Translations under genes and position numbers: made by a program
Shown: positions 55,345 to 64,000 of the stretch, piece after piece
Layout of the letters: each line of letters starts with the position of its first letter
Numbering within the stretch: the first letter of the stretch is position 1
The notes under the pieces: model-generated
Database searches by the model: none
What the model saw: only the letters and a program-made list of their open reading frames with translations
What the model was told of the DNA's origin: nothing
Assembly: GCF_040183065.1 (NCBI RefSeq)
Contig: NC_091127.1
Coordinates: 25,153,391-25,217,390, forward strand
From: Periplaneta americana
Taxonomy: Eukaryota; Arthropoda; Insecta; Blattodea; Blattidae
Direction of reading: 5' to 3'
DNA length: 64,000 bases

Positions 55345-56107
55345 TGGTATATGTACTGTACGTGAACGACTGCAAATAATATGAGAAAATGCAGGCTCTA
55401 AATTTCTAAAATTTTATGAGAAAATGAACTCACAATTGGACAAAAATTACGTGGTACCACAACAAGACTTATTAGAATTTAAATATCTCATAAAAGCATA
55501 AAAAAGATTACTAAAAATATTTTTCAAACCAGTTTTATCAAAGTATGAAAAAAGAAATTCTGCCGCTACATCATTTCGTAACCATAACATTGTTATGGTC
55601 TCTCTGACACCTTTAATATTTTTCCTGCGTGTAATAAACACTCATTTCTAGAAAGTAGACTACTCTCAGATATGTATGGTTGTTTATTTTAATAGAATTA
55701 ATTTTTTATTTGTCCTATATAAAATATATTAAAATTTATATAATGTTTTGTGACCTAATTTTTCTATACTCAACAAATGGGCATTATTGTAGTCTACCTT
55801 TTGCATAAATGCATGTTAAATTAGTGTATAAAATTTCGGAATTCTATCTCTAATGGTGTGGAATTATGAAATAATATGTGTGAAAATGTTCAAATTTTGG
55901 AAAATTTAATTTAAAGTAAAAAGTGAATTCTAAAAAATATTATTAGTAACCTTTTTTATACTTTCATCAGATATTTAAGTTCTAATAAGTCTTGTTGTGG
56001 TACCTTGTAATTTTTGTCCAATTGTGAGTTCATTTCCTTATAAATTTTGAGAAATTTAGGGCCTGCATTTTCTGATAATATTTGTGGTCGTTCACGTACA
56101 TATACCC
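55345..56107. mobile_element. TTAA-flanked foldback transposon with about 185-bp TIRs
   Basis: TTAA at 55341-55344 and 56108-56111. Left arm TGGTATATGTACTGTACGTG to about 55525 is inverted at about 55925-56107 (GGGTATATGTACGTGAACGA when read back), sharing AAAATGCAGGCTCTAAATTT and GTACCACAACAAGACTTATT. The left arm carries a 5-bp TGTAC expansion. The middle is AT-rich and non-coding. Same design as 3877-4587; different TIR sequence. Confidence 0.75.
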
Positions 56108-56111
56108 TTAA

Positions 56112-56865
56112 CTATACTTCCTACAGATATGAAGTAAAATGTGTTTCTCTAAGTTACTTGCAAGGTATCTGTCAAGTTTGTTCTCACGACGGTCCGCAAC
56201 GACAGCGCGGCGTGATATGTGGTGGTAGTTAAGAACACGCAGATGTCATTATCCCATTCACGAAATTGCAAAATGCCTCCATTTGCAGAACAGGGCCGGT
56301 TGCCGTAGCAACCAGCATGGCGCAGGCGCTAATTATCTGTCTCAAGTGTGGAAGCTGAGCAACTCATTAAAGTATAATTTGAGCGCTATAAGGAGAACAT
56401 GACAAGGCGGGCGCTCTCGTGCATGTCTGTCAGCGCTGAGTTAGCAAATTATAACGCTGGCAAACCTGACATTTAAAATTAAATAAATGAAAGTAAATTC
56501 CCAAGGAAATCCGTGAAAGTGAGGATTTACACCTAGCGAGAATGAAGAAAAACACACAAAACTGCCGAATAAATAAACAAAATTAATAATCAACAAGGCA
56601 GAAATAACGTTCTGAAGTTCGCACATGTAATAATGAATTCATAGGCCTATTGACAAAGAAAACTTTATTTATTCCATACTAAGTTTCCTAGCACTTTACG
56701 TAGGTGTGTGTGTCCAGGATGTTTGGGATGTCGTGGCTGAGAACAGTCGATATTTTAAAAGACTAGTCGATTCCATGCCCACTCGACCGCAAGATGTGAT
56801 CGAGATGAGAGGAAGATGGATTAAATACTGAATCATGGCTTTTTGTTTTGTTTTTTTAACGTTTA
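56112..56865. other. no recognised gene
   Basis: The GC-richer stretch 56190-56430 contains no frame or motif I can name. Confidence 0.4.
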
Positions 56866-57045
56866 GAGTGCTATTCATAGACATTTCGCAGCACGCGCTA
56901 CGAGCGTACTAAGCTAGCCCCGGCTATCGACTGGTTACTTGTACAGAATTCAAATCATATCCTATCGCTGACACTGGTTTATGAATACGAAAAACGATGA
57001 TCATCCACCGGAAACCAGCGCTAAAAATATCTATGAATACGGCCC
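56866..57045. mobile_element. short MITE, family M, copy 2
   Basis: GAGTGCTATTCATAGACATT to CTATGAATACGGCCC, 180 bp, flanked by TA on both sides (56864-56865 and 57046-57047). Inverse orientation relative to 35176-35343; the inner TATCGCTGACACTGGTTTAT segment is shared. Confidence 0.8.
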
Positions 57046-57280
57046 TAAATTTTTTTAATGTTCTAAGCCAGACGCCAGTACGTTTGTTTTGCTTATGCCA
57101 CGAAAGATATTGTGTTGAGAATAAAATCTTTCTTTATTTCTATTTGCAGCCATTATGTCATAATAAATAATGATAAAGTCATGACATAATACATTCATGA
57201 ACCTGATGTCAATTACTAACAGCCATGAAAGAGACGAAGCATTTTATATTTTTTCTCTCTTAAAAACAATAAAAAACATA

Positions 57281-57352
57281 AAAGGCACTAGATTGTGGTC
57301 GAACGCACGACCTCACGAATACCAACCCGGAACGCTACCATTACGCTATAAG
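57281..57352 (-). other. tRNA-like sequence, probably pseudogene or SINE head
   Basis: The minus strand reads ATAGCGTAATGGTAGCGTTC (A-box like), GTGAGGTCGTGCGTTCGACC (B-box like) and AATCTAGTGCC. Arms pair poorly, so a working tRNA is unlikely. Confidence 0.4.
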
Positions 57353-57479
57353 TAACACACAGAACACTTTAACTATAACTATAGATATCAGGAAACGTGG
57401 TCCAACAACATGTAACATCTGTCTCCGAATTGTAGCGAAGATACCCGAAGGGAACTTAGCTTCAAGAGAGCGGCCACTT

Positions 57480-57873
57480 TTTCTTTGACAGCTGTACATT
57501 ATGATGCATAATTAAACTGTAAAAACTCAAGTTCCTAAAGTCGTATGAATTGTAACAATTTTTGTGGTAAGTGCGTAAGAATGATGTCATTTTAGTTAAA
57601 AATTGAGAAAAAAAATCTGTACAAAGCAATTAACAACATATTCTTAACACCAGCTAATTAAAGAAATGAGAGTTCTGAATAGTTCATTCTCTATTTGTAA
57701 TATTTTTTATCCTTAAATTTAAAAGAAAAAAGTGTTTTACTAACATTTTTAAATTAATGTAAGTCTGAAAATATTCAGATTAGAAAAAATGCCTATATAA
57801 CATTTTTTGCTCAACATGTCTTCGGAAATAAGCTCCGTTAGTGACGGTAAATTCTCGTGAATCAACCTGTAGA
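57480..57873 (-). repeat. dispersed repeat X, copy 2
   Basis: Reverse complement of 9333-9725 along its length, for example GATTCACGAGAATTTACCGT and GGAGCTTATTTCCGAAGACA on the minus strand. It lacks the foldback extension of copy 1. Confidence 0.7.
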
Positions 57874-57972
57874 TATCAACCGTCTGGTTAGAGAGATGTA
57901 GGAAGACCTGCAAAAAGATGGCACGAAACATGAGGCCGGAAAAGGAGTGCTCTCATAATCCTTGAAGAGTTG

Positions 57973-57974
57973 AC

Positions 57975-58020
<46 letters not shown>

Positions 58021-58021
58021 G
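57973..58021. repeat. (GAT)n microsatellite
   Basis: About 49 bp of GAT units. Confidence 0.95.
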
Positions 58022-58140
58022 CAAAAATGTCTCATTAATTGTTGTTCATGCTAATTATAGCACTAATAAAGTGTAAGGTTTGTCTTCACGTATCTTGAAT
58101 CTTACTAGCTTTTGGCTAGTTTTCTACCTATAATCTTTTT

Positions 58141-58754
58141 GCTGTAAGAAAAATCCTTATGTAAACAATAGCACGTGACTGAAGTGAGGCTTCATTGGCC
58201 ACTGTTTGACGCCATAGATTCTCAGTACGTGTTCCCGCCTATTGTTGTACATTCTGTTTCATGTTAAACATTTCCCGTTACTCGTCAAGTAGGCCTAACC
58301 TCACTACTATGCATTCGTTTGCTAAGGAAACTGTTACTTTATAATTACTGTAATTAAATTATTTTTAAGTCTTATGTCTTCACAATGGACAGTTGAGGAT
58401 ACAGAAGCCATACTTCAGTACCACGTGCTTACATGAACAACTACGAGCTCAAGTGACGCCAGCTTGTTACAAGAACAGACTACCTCGGTATTACTGTTTG
58501 TATTCATCCGCGTTCATAGTGCATAAAATATAAAAGTAGCTTTTCTTTTACACAGCGTTTTACTCATGAGTGAAGTTAAATGTTTCATCGTGTTTAACAA
58601 CTAGAATTAAATTTTTTATTTTCAAATAATACAAGACTGTGGTTTCCAAATACGAACTATATTTTCCTGCGTCATGTGAGTGTTTCGACTGGGAACCAAT
58701 CACGGATATGACAGCAACGTACTTATGTTTACATTAGGATTTTTCTTACAGCGA
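58141..58754. mobile_element. 614-bp element with 27-bp terminal inverted repeats
   Basis: GCTGTAAGAAAAATCCTTAT plus GTAAACA (58141-58167) is inverted at 58728-58754 with one mismatch. The TIR may begin several bases further out (CTTTTT/GTTTTC). No transposase frame and no clear TSD, so the superfamily is open. Confidence 0.65.
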
Positions 58755-59232
58755 AAACAGTATACTAAAGTCGGATGTAAGTGAAAGTGACGTTCCTGAG
58801 TACGGCCCTGAGTATAGTACGTAGGTCATGCTCATGAGCGCCTCATAACAGCCAATGCGCGTCTGTTGCGCGACGTAGCGGATGCTGACGTTAACATGCT
58901 AGAACACGTGTTGCAGTTGGTAACGCATGCTTCAACTTTCCTGGAAGAGAGTAGGGATGTTCACACGAGCGTTCTAGTCAACGCGCGTTAATAATAATCA
59001 TAGACATTCATCTGCATACGGCATATAACAAGGCGCTCAGAATACATACGAAGGGATTGGTAAGTTATGTTGAGGACATATTTTCAGTATTACCGAAGTG
59101 AAAGTACAGAAAGCAGCGTGGTTTTTATCAGTGGTGTATTTCTTAAAAAAAAATCCCCTTGCTCTAGAATTTCAAAGCATAAGCTACAGGGACATTGCTT
59201 GAACAGTAACTGTTGGTTGCACATATGCATAT
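58755..59232. other. no recognised feature
   Basis: No coding or repeat signal recognised. Confidence 0.4.
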
Positions 59233-60064
59233 ACTTACTTACTTACTTACTTACTTACTGGCTTTTATGGAACCCGGAGATTCATTTCCGCCCTCACATA
59301 AGCCCGCCAATGCTCCCTATCCTGAGCAAGATTAATCCAGTCTCTATCATCATATCCCACCTCCCTCAAATCCATTTTAATATTATCTTCCCATCTACGT
59401 CTCGGCCTCCCCAAAGGTCTTTTTCCCTCCGGCCTCCCAACTAACACTCTATATGTATTTCTGGATTCGCCCATACGTGCTACATGCCCTGCCCATCTCA
59501 GACGTTTGGATTTAATGTTCCTAATTATGTCAGGTGAAGAATACAATGCGTGCAGTTCTGTGTTGTGTAACTTTCTCCATTCTCCTGTAACTTCATCCCT
59601 CTTAGCCCCAAATATTTTCCTAAGCACCTTATTCTCAAACACACTTAATATCTGTTCCTCTCTCAAAGTGAGAGTCCAAGTTTCACAACCATACAGAACA
59701 ACCGGTAATATAACTGTTTTATAAATTCTAACTTTCAGATTTTTCGACAGCAGACTAGATGATAAAAGCTTCTCAACCGAATAATAACAGACATTTCCTA
59801 TATTTATTCTGTGTTTAATTTCCTCCCGAGTATCATTTATATTTGTTACTGTTGCTCCAAGATATTTGAACTTCTCCACCTCTTCAAAAGATAAACTTCC
59901 AATTGTTATATTTCCATTTCGTACAATATTGTCGTCACGAGACATAATCATATACTTTGTCTTTTCGGGATTTAATTCCAAACCTATCTCTTTACTTGCT
60001 TCCAGTAAAATTCCCGTGTTTTCCCTAATTGTCTGTGGATTTTCTCCTAACATATTCACGTCAT
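59233..60064 (-). mobile_element. RTE-like LINE, copy h, intact frame from just after the active site
   Basis: The minus strand keeps an uninterrupted frame from [15 protein letters not shown] through [20 protein letters not shown] to RAEMNLRVP, about 265 codons. The tail is (AAGT)n. The 5' truncation falls in the catalytic box: YADD is cut and the frame reads GYDVN using flanking sequence. A weak GCATAT/GCCATAT pair may be the TSD. Confidence 0.9.
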
Positions 60065-60535
60065 AGCCATATAGAAAACAAAATTGGAACAATTTCCTGG
60101 CAGCAAAGATAAAGAAGTTCTTAAGTCAGAAGAGTATATACTTCACTATAAAATTGTTTAACTATTAATAAAATATGATTTTTTTATAATTTGACGATAA
60201 TGTAAAAATCAGGAAAGTGTCCTGGCGCCGCCCGACCTCGAAAAATAGAATCTTGGCGCAGCTATATTCTACCAGGCCTGAAATGCACCCCGGTTTTTTT
60301 TCAGCAGCAAAAAACTCTGTATTCAATTCAATTCAATTCCTGAATGAAAACTGAAGAATAATTCTGAAACTGATCACAAAGAGAAAAAGAAGTTTGCTGG
60401 TCCACTGGCTAAGAAGAAATTGCCTAGTGAAAATGTTTAAATATTAAATATATACATCTTGATTACACAACTTTTAACACTGTATCATTTCGGAATATGT
60501 ATGATAAGTCTTTCTTGTGTAAAATTTTATCGTAC
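60065..60535. other. no recognised feature
   Basis: CAATT repeats at 60322-60342, otherwise unassigned. Confidence 0.4.
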
Positions 60536-60722
60536 CTTGTTAACATGTTTCGACCTATTTTTGGTCATCTTCAGAACTGGTCGTTGTTGGTGTTGGCGCC
60601 TCTTGTTTCCTGTGTGGGTGCGTTCGTAGTGTAGAGTCAAAGAGTGTATGTGTTTTGAAATTGAGTTGTGTGTTGAGAATATCGCTGGGGTGTGTTTTCG
60701 TGTGTCTGTATATTTCATATTG
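60536..60722 (-). mobile_element. Penelope-like element, left inverted arm with hammerhead-like motif
   Basis: Reverse complement of 60970-61165 at very high identity. The minus strand runs from TATGAAATATACAGACACAC to GTTCTGAAGATGACC, AAAAATAGGTCGAAAC and ATGTTAACAAGGTA. The core CTGAAGA lies at 60574-60568. It meets the plus-strand coding copy at about 60723. Confidence 0.85.
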
Positions 60723-60739
60723 TCTGTCCTATATAGAAG

Positions 60740-61138
60740 TTGTTGTTATACAAACTCAAGTGTAACACCTGCAACAACTTCTACATAGGACAGACAGGCA
60801 GATCATTTCAAACACGTTACAAAGAACATATCACAGCCATAACAAAATTACAAAACACCTCCACATATGCAGAACACATCACAAATGCCAACCACACCTA
60901 CAGAGACATCAACACAGACATGGAAATACTACACATCCAACCAAAAAGCCAGAAACTCAACACACTAGAACAATATGAAATATACAGACACACGAAAACA
61001 CACCCCAACGATATTCTCAACACACAACTCAATATCAAAACACATACACTCTTTGACTCTACACTACGAACGCGCCCACACAGGAAACAAGAGGTGCCAA
61101 CACCAACAACGACAAGTTCTGAAGATGACCAAAAATAG
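60740..61138 (+). pseudogene. GIY-YIG endonuclease domain of a Penelope-like retroelement
   Basis: YKLKCNTCNNFYIGQTGRSF followed by QTRYKEHITAI is the GIY-YIG core, with Tyr and Arg of the YIGQTGR...R segment visible. Then come TYAEHITNANHTYRDINTD and the tail shared with 234-437, ending at a stop at 61136-61138. In complete Penelope-like elements this domain follows the reverse transcriptase and nicks the target; here the reverse transcriptase is missing. The 3' end carries the hammerhead-like motif at 61116-61154. Confidence 0.85.
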
Positions 61139-61154
61139 GTCGAAACATGTTAAC
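61116..61154 (+). ncRNA. hammerhead-like motif at the Penelope-like 3' end
   Basis: GTT (61116-61118), CTGAAGA (61119-61125), extra T, stem II GACC (61127-61130) with GGTC (61138-61141), GAAAC (61142-61146), ATGTT, AAC (61152-61154). Core nucleotides are conserved and stem I is only 3 bp (GTT with AAC). The ACATGT helix III region is self-complementary. An inverted copy lies at 60536-60578. It is weaker than the motif at 453-496; activity as a monomer is doubtful. Confidence 0.6.
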
Positions 61155-61229
61155 AAGGTACGTTAAAATTTAACACAAGAAAGATTTATCATACATATTC
61201 CGATATTAAATATAACTGAAAATAATGAA

Positions 61230-61292
61230 ATGAAAATAAATGAAGGCAGTGAAAGACCTGCCCTTTGGCAGAACACTATGAATAAATGAATG
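61230..61292 (+). mobile_element. 3' terminus of LINE family 3
   Basis: GAAGGCAGTGAAAGACCTGC, CCTTTGGCAGAACACTATG and AATAAATGAATG match the inverted 3' end of 29149-29940 (GCAGTGAAAGACCTGCCC then ACTAAATGAATGAAT). It is a very short truncated insertion. Confidence 0.65.
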
Positions 61293-61893
61293 TAAGTCGA
61301 ATATAGACGTCAAAGGTAAATAGAAATGACTCTTTTCGTGCCTCCACAGAATAATCGGCACATTAATTCCGATACCGACAGGCAGATGTCAGTACTAACG
61401 TCGAGCGTTACTATCTTGCCACAACTATATCCATCCCTTCCATTTATAAAATCAAGCAACGTTCTCCATTATCAACAGAGAAGTTTACATTCAAGTCAAG
61501 TGTTCCATAAAAATACGTCATTTCTCGTATAAAATTCGAGGAGTGTTTTCTACCAGCGTCTCGCTCCTGATATCTAAAATTAAAAATTTCTCGCCCTCAC
61601 TGCTATATTTGCTTGCTTCTATATAGTCTAACACGAGGAGTTCGCGATTTTGAAACGCGATATTTTAATGAAAAGAAGTGAGGTTTGAAGAGAAGGCTCA
61701 GGCATAGCTGGCTTTCCGTGCAGACAGTCGCTATAGCAATTTTCAGACACAATATTTTCACAATAGTTATTTGTCCAAAAACAATATAATCAAGACTTTA
61801 GAGTTAACATCTAATGCAATTCTATCATTACACTAATAATCCATGGTGCTAAAGCCCTTTAAGGGCCCAGGCCGACCAGCCGGCTGCGGGTGC
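61293..61893. other. no recognised feature
   Basis: A 68-codon frame at 61326-61532 shows no motif. Nothing else recognised. Confidence 0.4.
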
Positions 61894-62159
61894 ATCTAGG
61901 GCAGCCGTGGCGAAAATGTGATCGTGCGCCGAGCTATTGTGTAACCTGCAACGTGCATAGCGCCTATGGAAGGAGGCGGACACCCGAAGGGGAAGAGAAG
62001 TAACTGTCTGACTTATTAACGGATTTTCATTTTCCTTACGTCAAGCACTTAAATACAATTTCATATAGTATAAGGTTACAAACTAATGTTTAGTATGTGT
62101 ATCGAAGAAAGAAATGAATAAGAAAACATAGGACACATTATCACAACCTAAAATTAATT

Positions 62160-62440
62160 ATATTCGGAATGTCTCTGCGACAGAGTTTCAAAATCAGGAA
62201 TTATGCCACTTACTGCCAGTCGTAGTTGATCACGAAGGTATTCGTCTGTCAGTCGTGATCTAAATTGGTTTTTACTATTTTCATGGTTGAAAATAATTTT
62301 TCACAAACATATGTTGTAGCGAACATGGCTTCAACAGAGCATGAGAAAGAACGAAGCTTCGAATATTTATTTTTTGGCAAAGATTTGGAAAGTTCAACAT
62401 TTGTCAAGTCCTTAGGCCTATATCTAGCTTTCATTTAACA
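62160..62440 (-). pseudogene. C-terminal dimerisation region of a hAT transposase
   Basis: The minus strand reads LPKNKYSKLRSFSCSVEAMF, ATTYVCEKLFSTMKIVKTN, then in another frame NSKNQFRSRLTDEYLRDQLR and LAVSGIIPDFETLSQ. The xxYxCExLFSxMKxxKxxxRSRLxDExLxxxLRxA pattern is the hAT C-terminal (Ras-like ZBED/Charlie type) signature. One frameshift separates the two parts. The catalytic core is missing. Confidence 0.8.
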
Positions 62441-62529
62441 TCACATTGTAAATCTAGCTACGTTCAAATTGAAGAGCTAACCGCATTATTCGTACACCTG
62501 CTGAAAAAGGATCGACGTAGCCTGCAGAA

Positions 62530-62543
62530 ATGATGATGATGAT

Positions 62544-62590
<47 letters not shown>
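62530..62590. repeat. (GAT)n microsatellite inside the hAT
   Basis: About 60 bp of GAT with one interruption. Confidence 0.95.
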
Positions 62591-62917
62591 AACACAACCT
62601 TTTAATATTTCATGAGTGACATGTAGTATAACGCCGTTTTACGTTATACAACCGTTTTCCTCATAATATTTGTGAACAAATCATACATCCTCCCATCCTA
62701 CTTGAAACTTTCGTTTTTGTAGAGGTACATGGTTTCGAGAGAGTCATTGCGACGATACGCCACTCGCAGGTCAGAGACAAATACAATGGAATGGAGTTTG
62801 ACTCCAGCGAGTGAGACGGTGGGGGTTGGGGGAGGTAGGAAGCAAGAGAAATGCATAGCAATCATTGCGAACCACAATGTGCTCGCGAGTGACATTTTCG
62901 CCACGGCTGATCTAGGG

Positions 62918-63972
62918 AACTGATTTTTTAAAACTTGTTTGTTCATTGCTTTTTCACAAACGCGTGATACTCGTCTTTTCGAAGGAGTGAGTTCAGTTAA
63001 TATTTCTGTAAATAATGTCTCACTCAAATCTTTGTATCAAACTTTCAGCGTAAAATATTACGTTGGTATGGCCATGAGGTTGGCAGCATCAGAATTCTCT
63101 CCGCGTGGTATAAAGTCCCTCGTTGGACTTACATGCAAAGCCCGTCAAAAAGGGGATTTGGACGGAACTGATGTCTAACGAGATCAATTTGCTTTTCCGT
63201 CCCTTTTGCATGATAAATGAAGATGGACATGGCTCTTATAAGAGGCTGCAATTCAGTTTTCAAAGAGAACGTGGGATAGATATCAGTGGAATCCTTCAAA
63301 GGGAGCTGGGAGAACGAAAAATGTATCAAATTTGACCTCGTAAACTGAGCTCGAATTGATGTAAATACGGCTATATAAGAAAATGCATCAAATTCATATA
63401 CCACACAGTGTTCTTTGTCTACAGAAAATAATGTATGTCCATAAATTCCTTTACACTCTCAAAATTATAAAACTACTTACGCAAGCGTGTATCGCAGTAT
63501 TATAAACTCTCGCAATGGAACATTTGAAACTAACGCATTGAAACCTCATCTGAAGGTTTTTTGACGGGTAAATATTACAAAATGTAGTTCCTAATATTAA
63601 AAAATCTCGCACCACTAAACATTTTGTTCACCGAAGAAAAATGTCGTTACTGAACATAGAGAGAGTGAACCGTAAATAATGTCGTTAATTTTAGTTTAAT
63701 CCAACTTCGTTTGTTTTTGCTTCCTTTTCGAGATAAAAATTGTTTTATACGAAATATTTCATAGCGTGTTTTGGGGAAGTCACCGACTGAATTCCCAAAA
63801 TGCTCAGTAATTTAAGAGAGCAGTGTATTATGATAATAAATTATATAAAGAATTTTAGTTTTATCCTTCAAATGTAAAGAAATTTGATCCGAACAAATGT
63901 AACTTTTCGTTCTGCAAAATAATTTTTCAATGTTACATATGACCTTGTGAGTACAAAAACGTCCCAACTCCA
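62918..63972. other. no recognised gene
   Basis: Overlapping short frames on both strands (62939-63178, 63123-63335, 63129-63404) show no known motif. No TE termini are seen. Confidence 0.4.
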
Positions 63973-64000
63973 GGGGTGCTATTCATAGACATTTCGCAGC
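63973..64000. mobile_element. short MITE, family M, copy 3, cut by the window edge
   Basis: GGGGTGCTATTCATAGACAT then TTCGCAGC is identical to the start of the copy at 56866 (TGCTATTCATAGACATTTCG). The rest lies beyond the window. Confidence 0.75.

Larger units (their letters stand above)
61902..62909 (-). mobile_element. hAT element, internally deleted, perfect 18-bp TIRs and 8-bp TSD
   Basis: CAGCCGTGGCGAAAATGT (61902-61919) is perfectly inverted at 62892-62909. ATCTAGGG is duplicated exactly at 61894-61901 and 62910-62917. The interior keeps the C-terminal dimerisation region of the transposase on the minus strand (62160-62440) and a (GAT)n array at 62530-62590. Perfect TIRs and TSD suggest a comparatively young insertion. 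Confidence 0.92.

Noticed and set aside
62729..63404. Cluster of 60-109-codon frames as host exons
   Set aside because: Frames overlap on both strands with no family resemblance. Part of it lies inside the hAT element.

Overview
The window looks like gene-poor, AT-rich DNA from a large insect genome, most likely a cockroach or another blattodean. The taxon is my inference. It rests on the dominant RTE-type LINE, whose C-terminus reads ...[17 protein letters not shown]... and ...RAAMNLRVP, and on the tRNA-derived SINEs. From memory both are very abundant in Periplaneta-type genomes. I found no convincing host protein exon, rRNA or canonical tRNA gene. Nearly everything recognisable is a transposable element, a relic of one, or a simple repeat.

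Layout. 1-540: inverted Penelope-like fragment ending in a hammerhead ribozyme motif. 1.5-5 kb: SINEs, a LINE inside a SINE, and a TTAA-flanked foldback element. 5.3-7.7 kb: a hAT relic (BED finger, 8-bp target duplication) with a PIF/Harbinger-like MITE inside it. 9-12 kb: foldback repeat, tRNA-like modules, SINE. 12.3-20 kb: RTE-like LINE copies, a second LINE family, a hAT-like transposase fragment and a dispersed repeat with ATATC tails. 20.6-21.4 kb: a TATC microsatellite of over 500 bp split by a SINE. 22.9-33 kb: SINEs, several LINE fragments, a Tc1/mariner-like deletion derivative and nested insertions. 35-39 kb: MITE, SINE, palindromic tRNA-like pair, dispersed repeat. 39.5-44.8 kb: CR1/Jockey-like LINE, two Helitron-like elements in opposite orientation, and a LINE inserted at the start of one. 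44.9-46.8 kb: a 1.9-kb polypyrimidine tract. 49-53.6 kb: SINE, R2-like LINE split by a SINE, 102-bp minisatellite, tRNA-like module. 54-59 kb: four TIR elements. 59.2-64 kb: RTE LINE, a second inverted Penelope-like element with hammerhead-like motifs, a hAT with perfect 8-bp target duplication, and a truncated MITE.

The parts mostly work as a layered insertion record rather than a pathway. Many insertions have readable target-site duplications (TSDs), so relative ages can be ordered. No autonomous element appears intact. Coordinates of TE boundaries come from TSDs or from comparing copies by eye; without TSDs they are approximate by about 5-20 bp. Family names come from motif recognition, not database searches.
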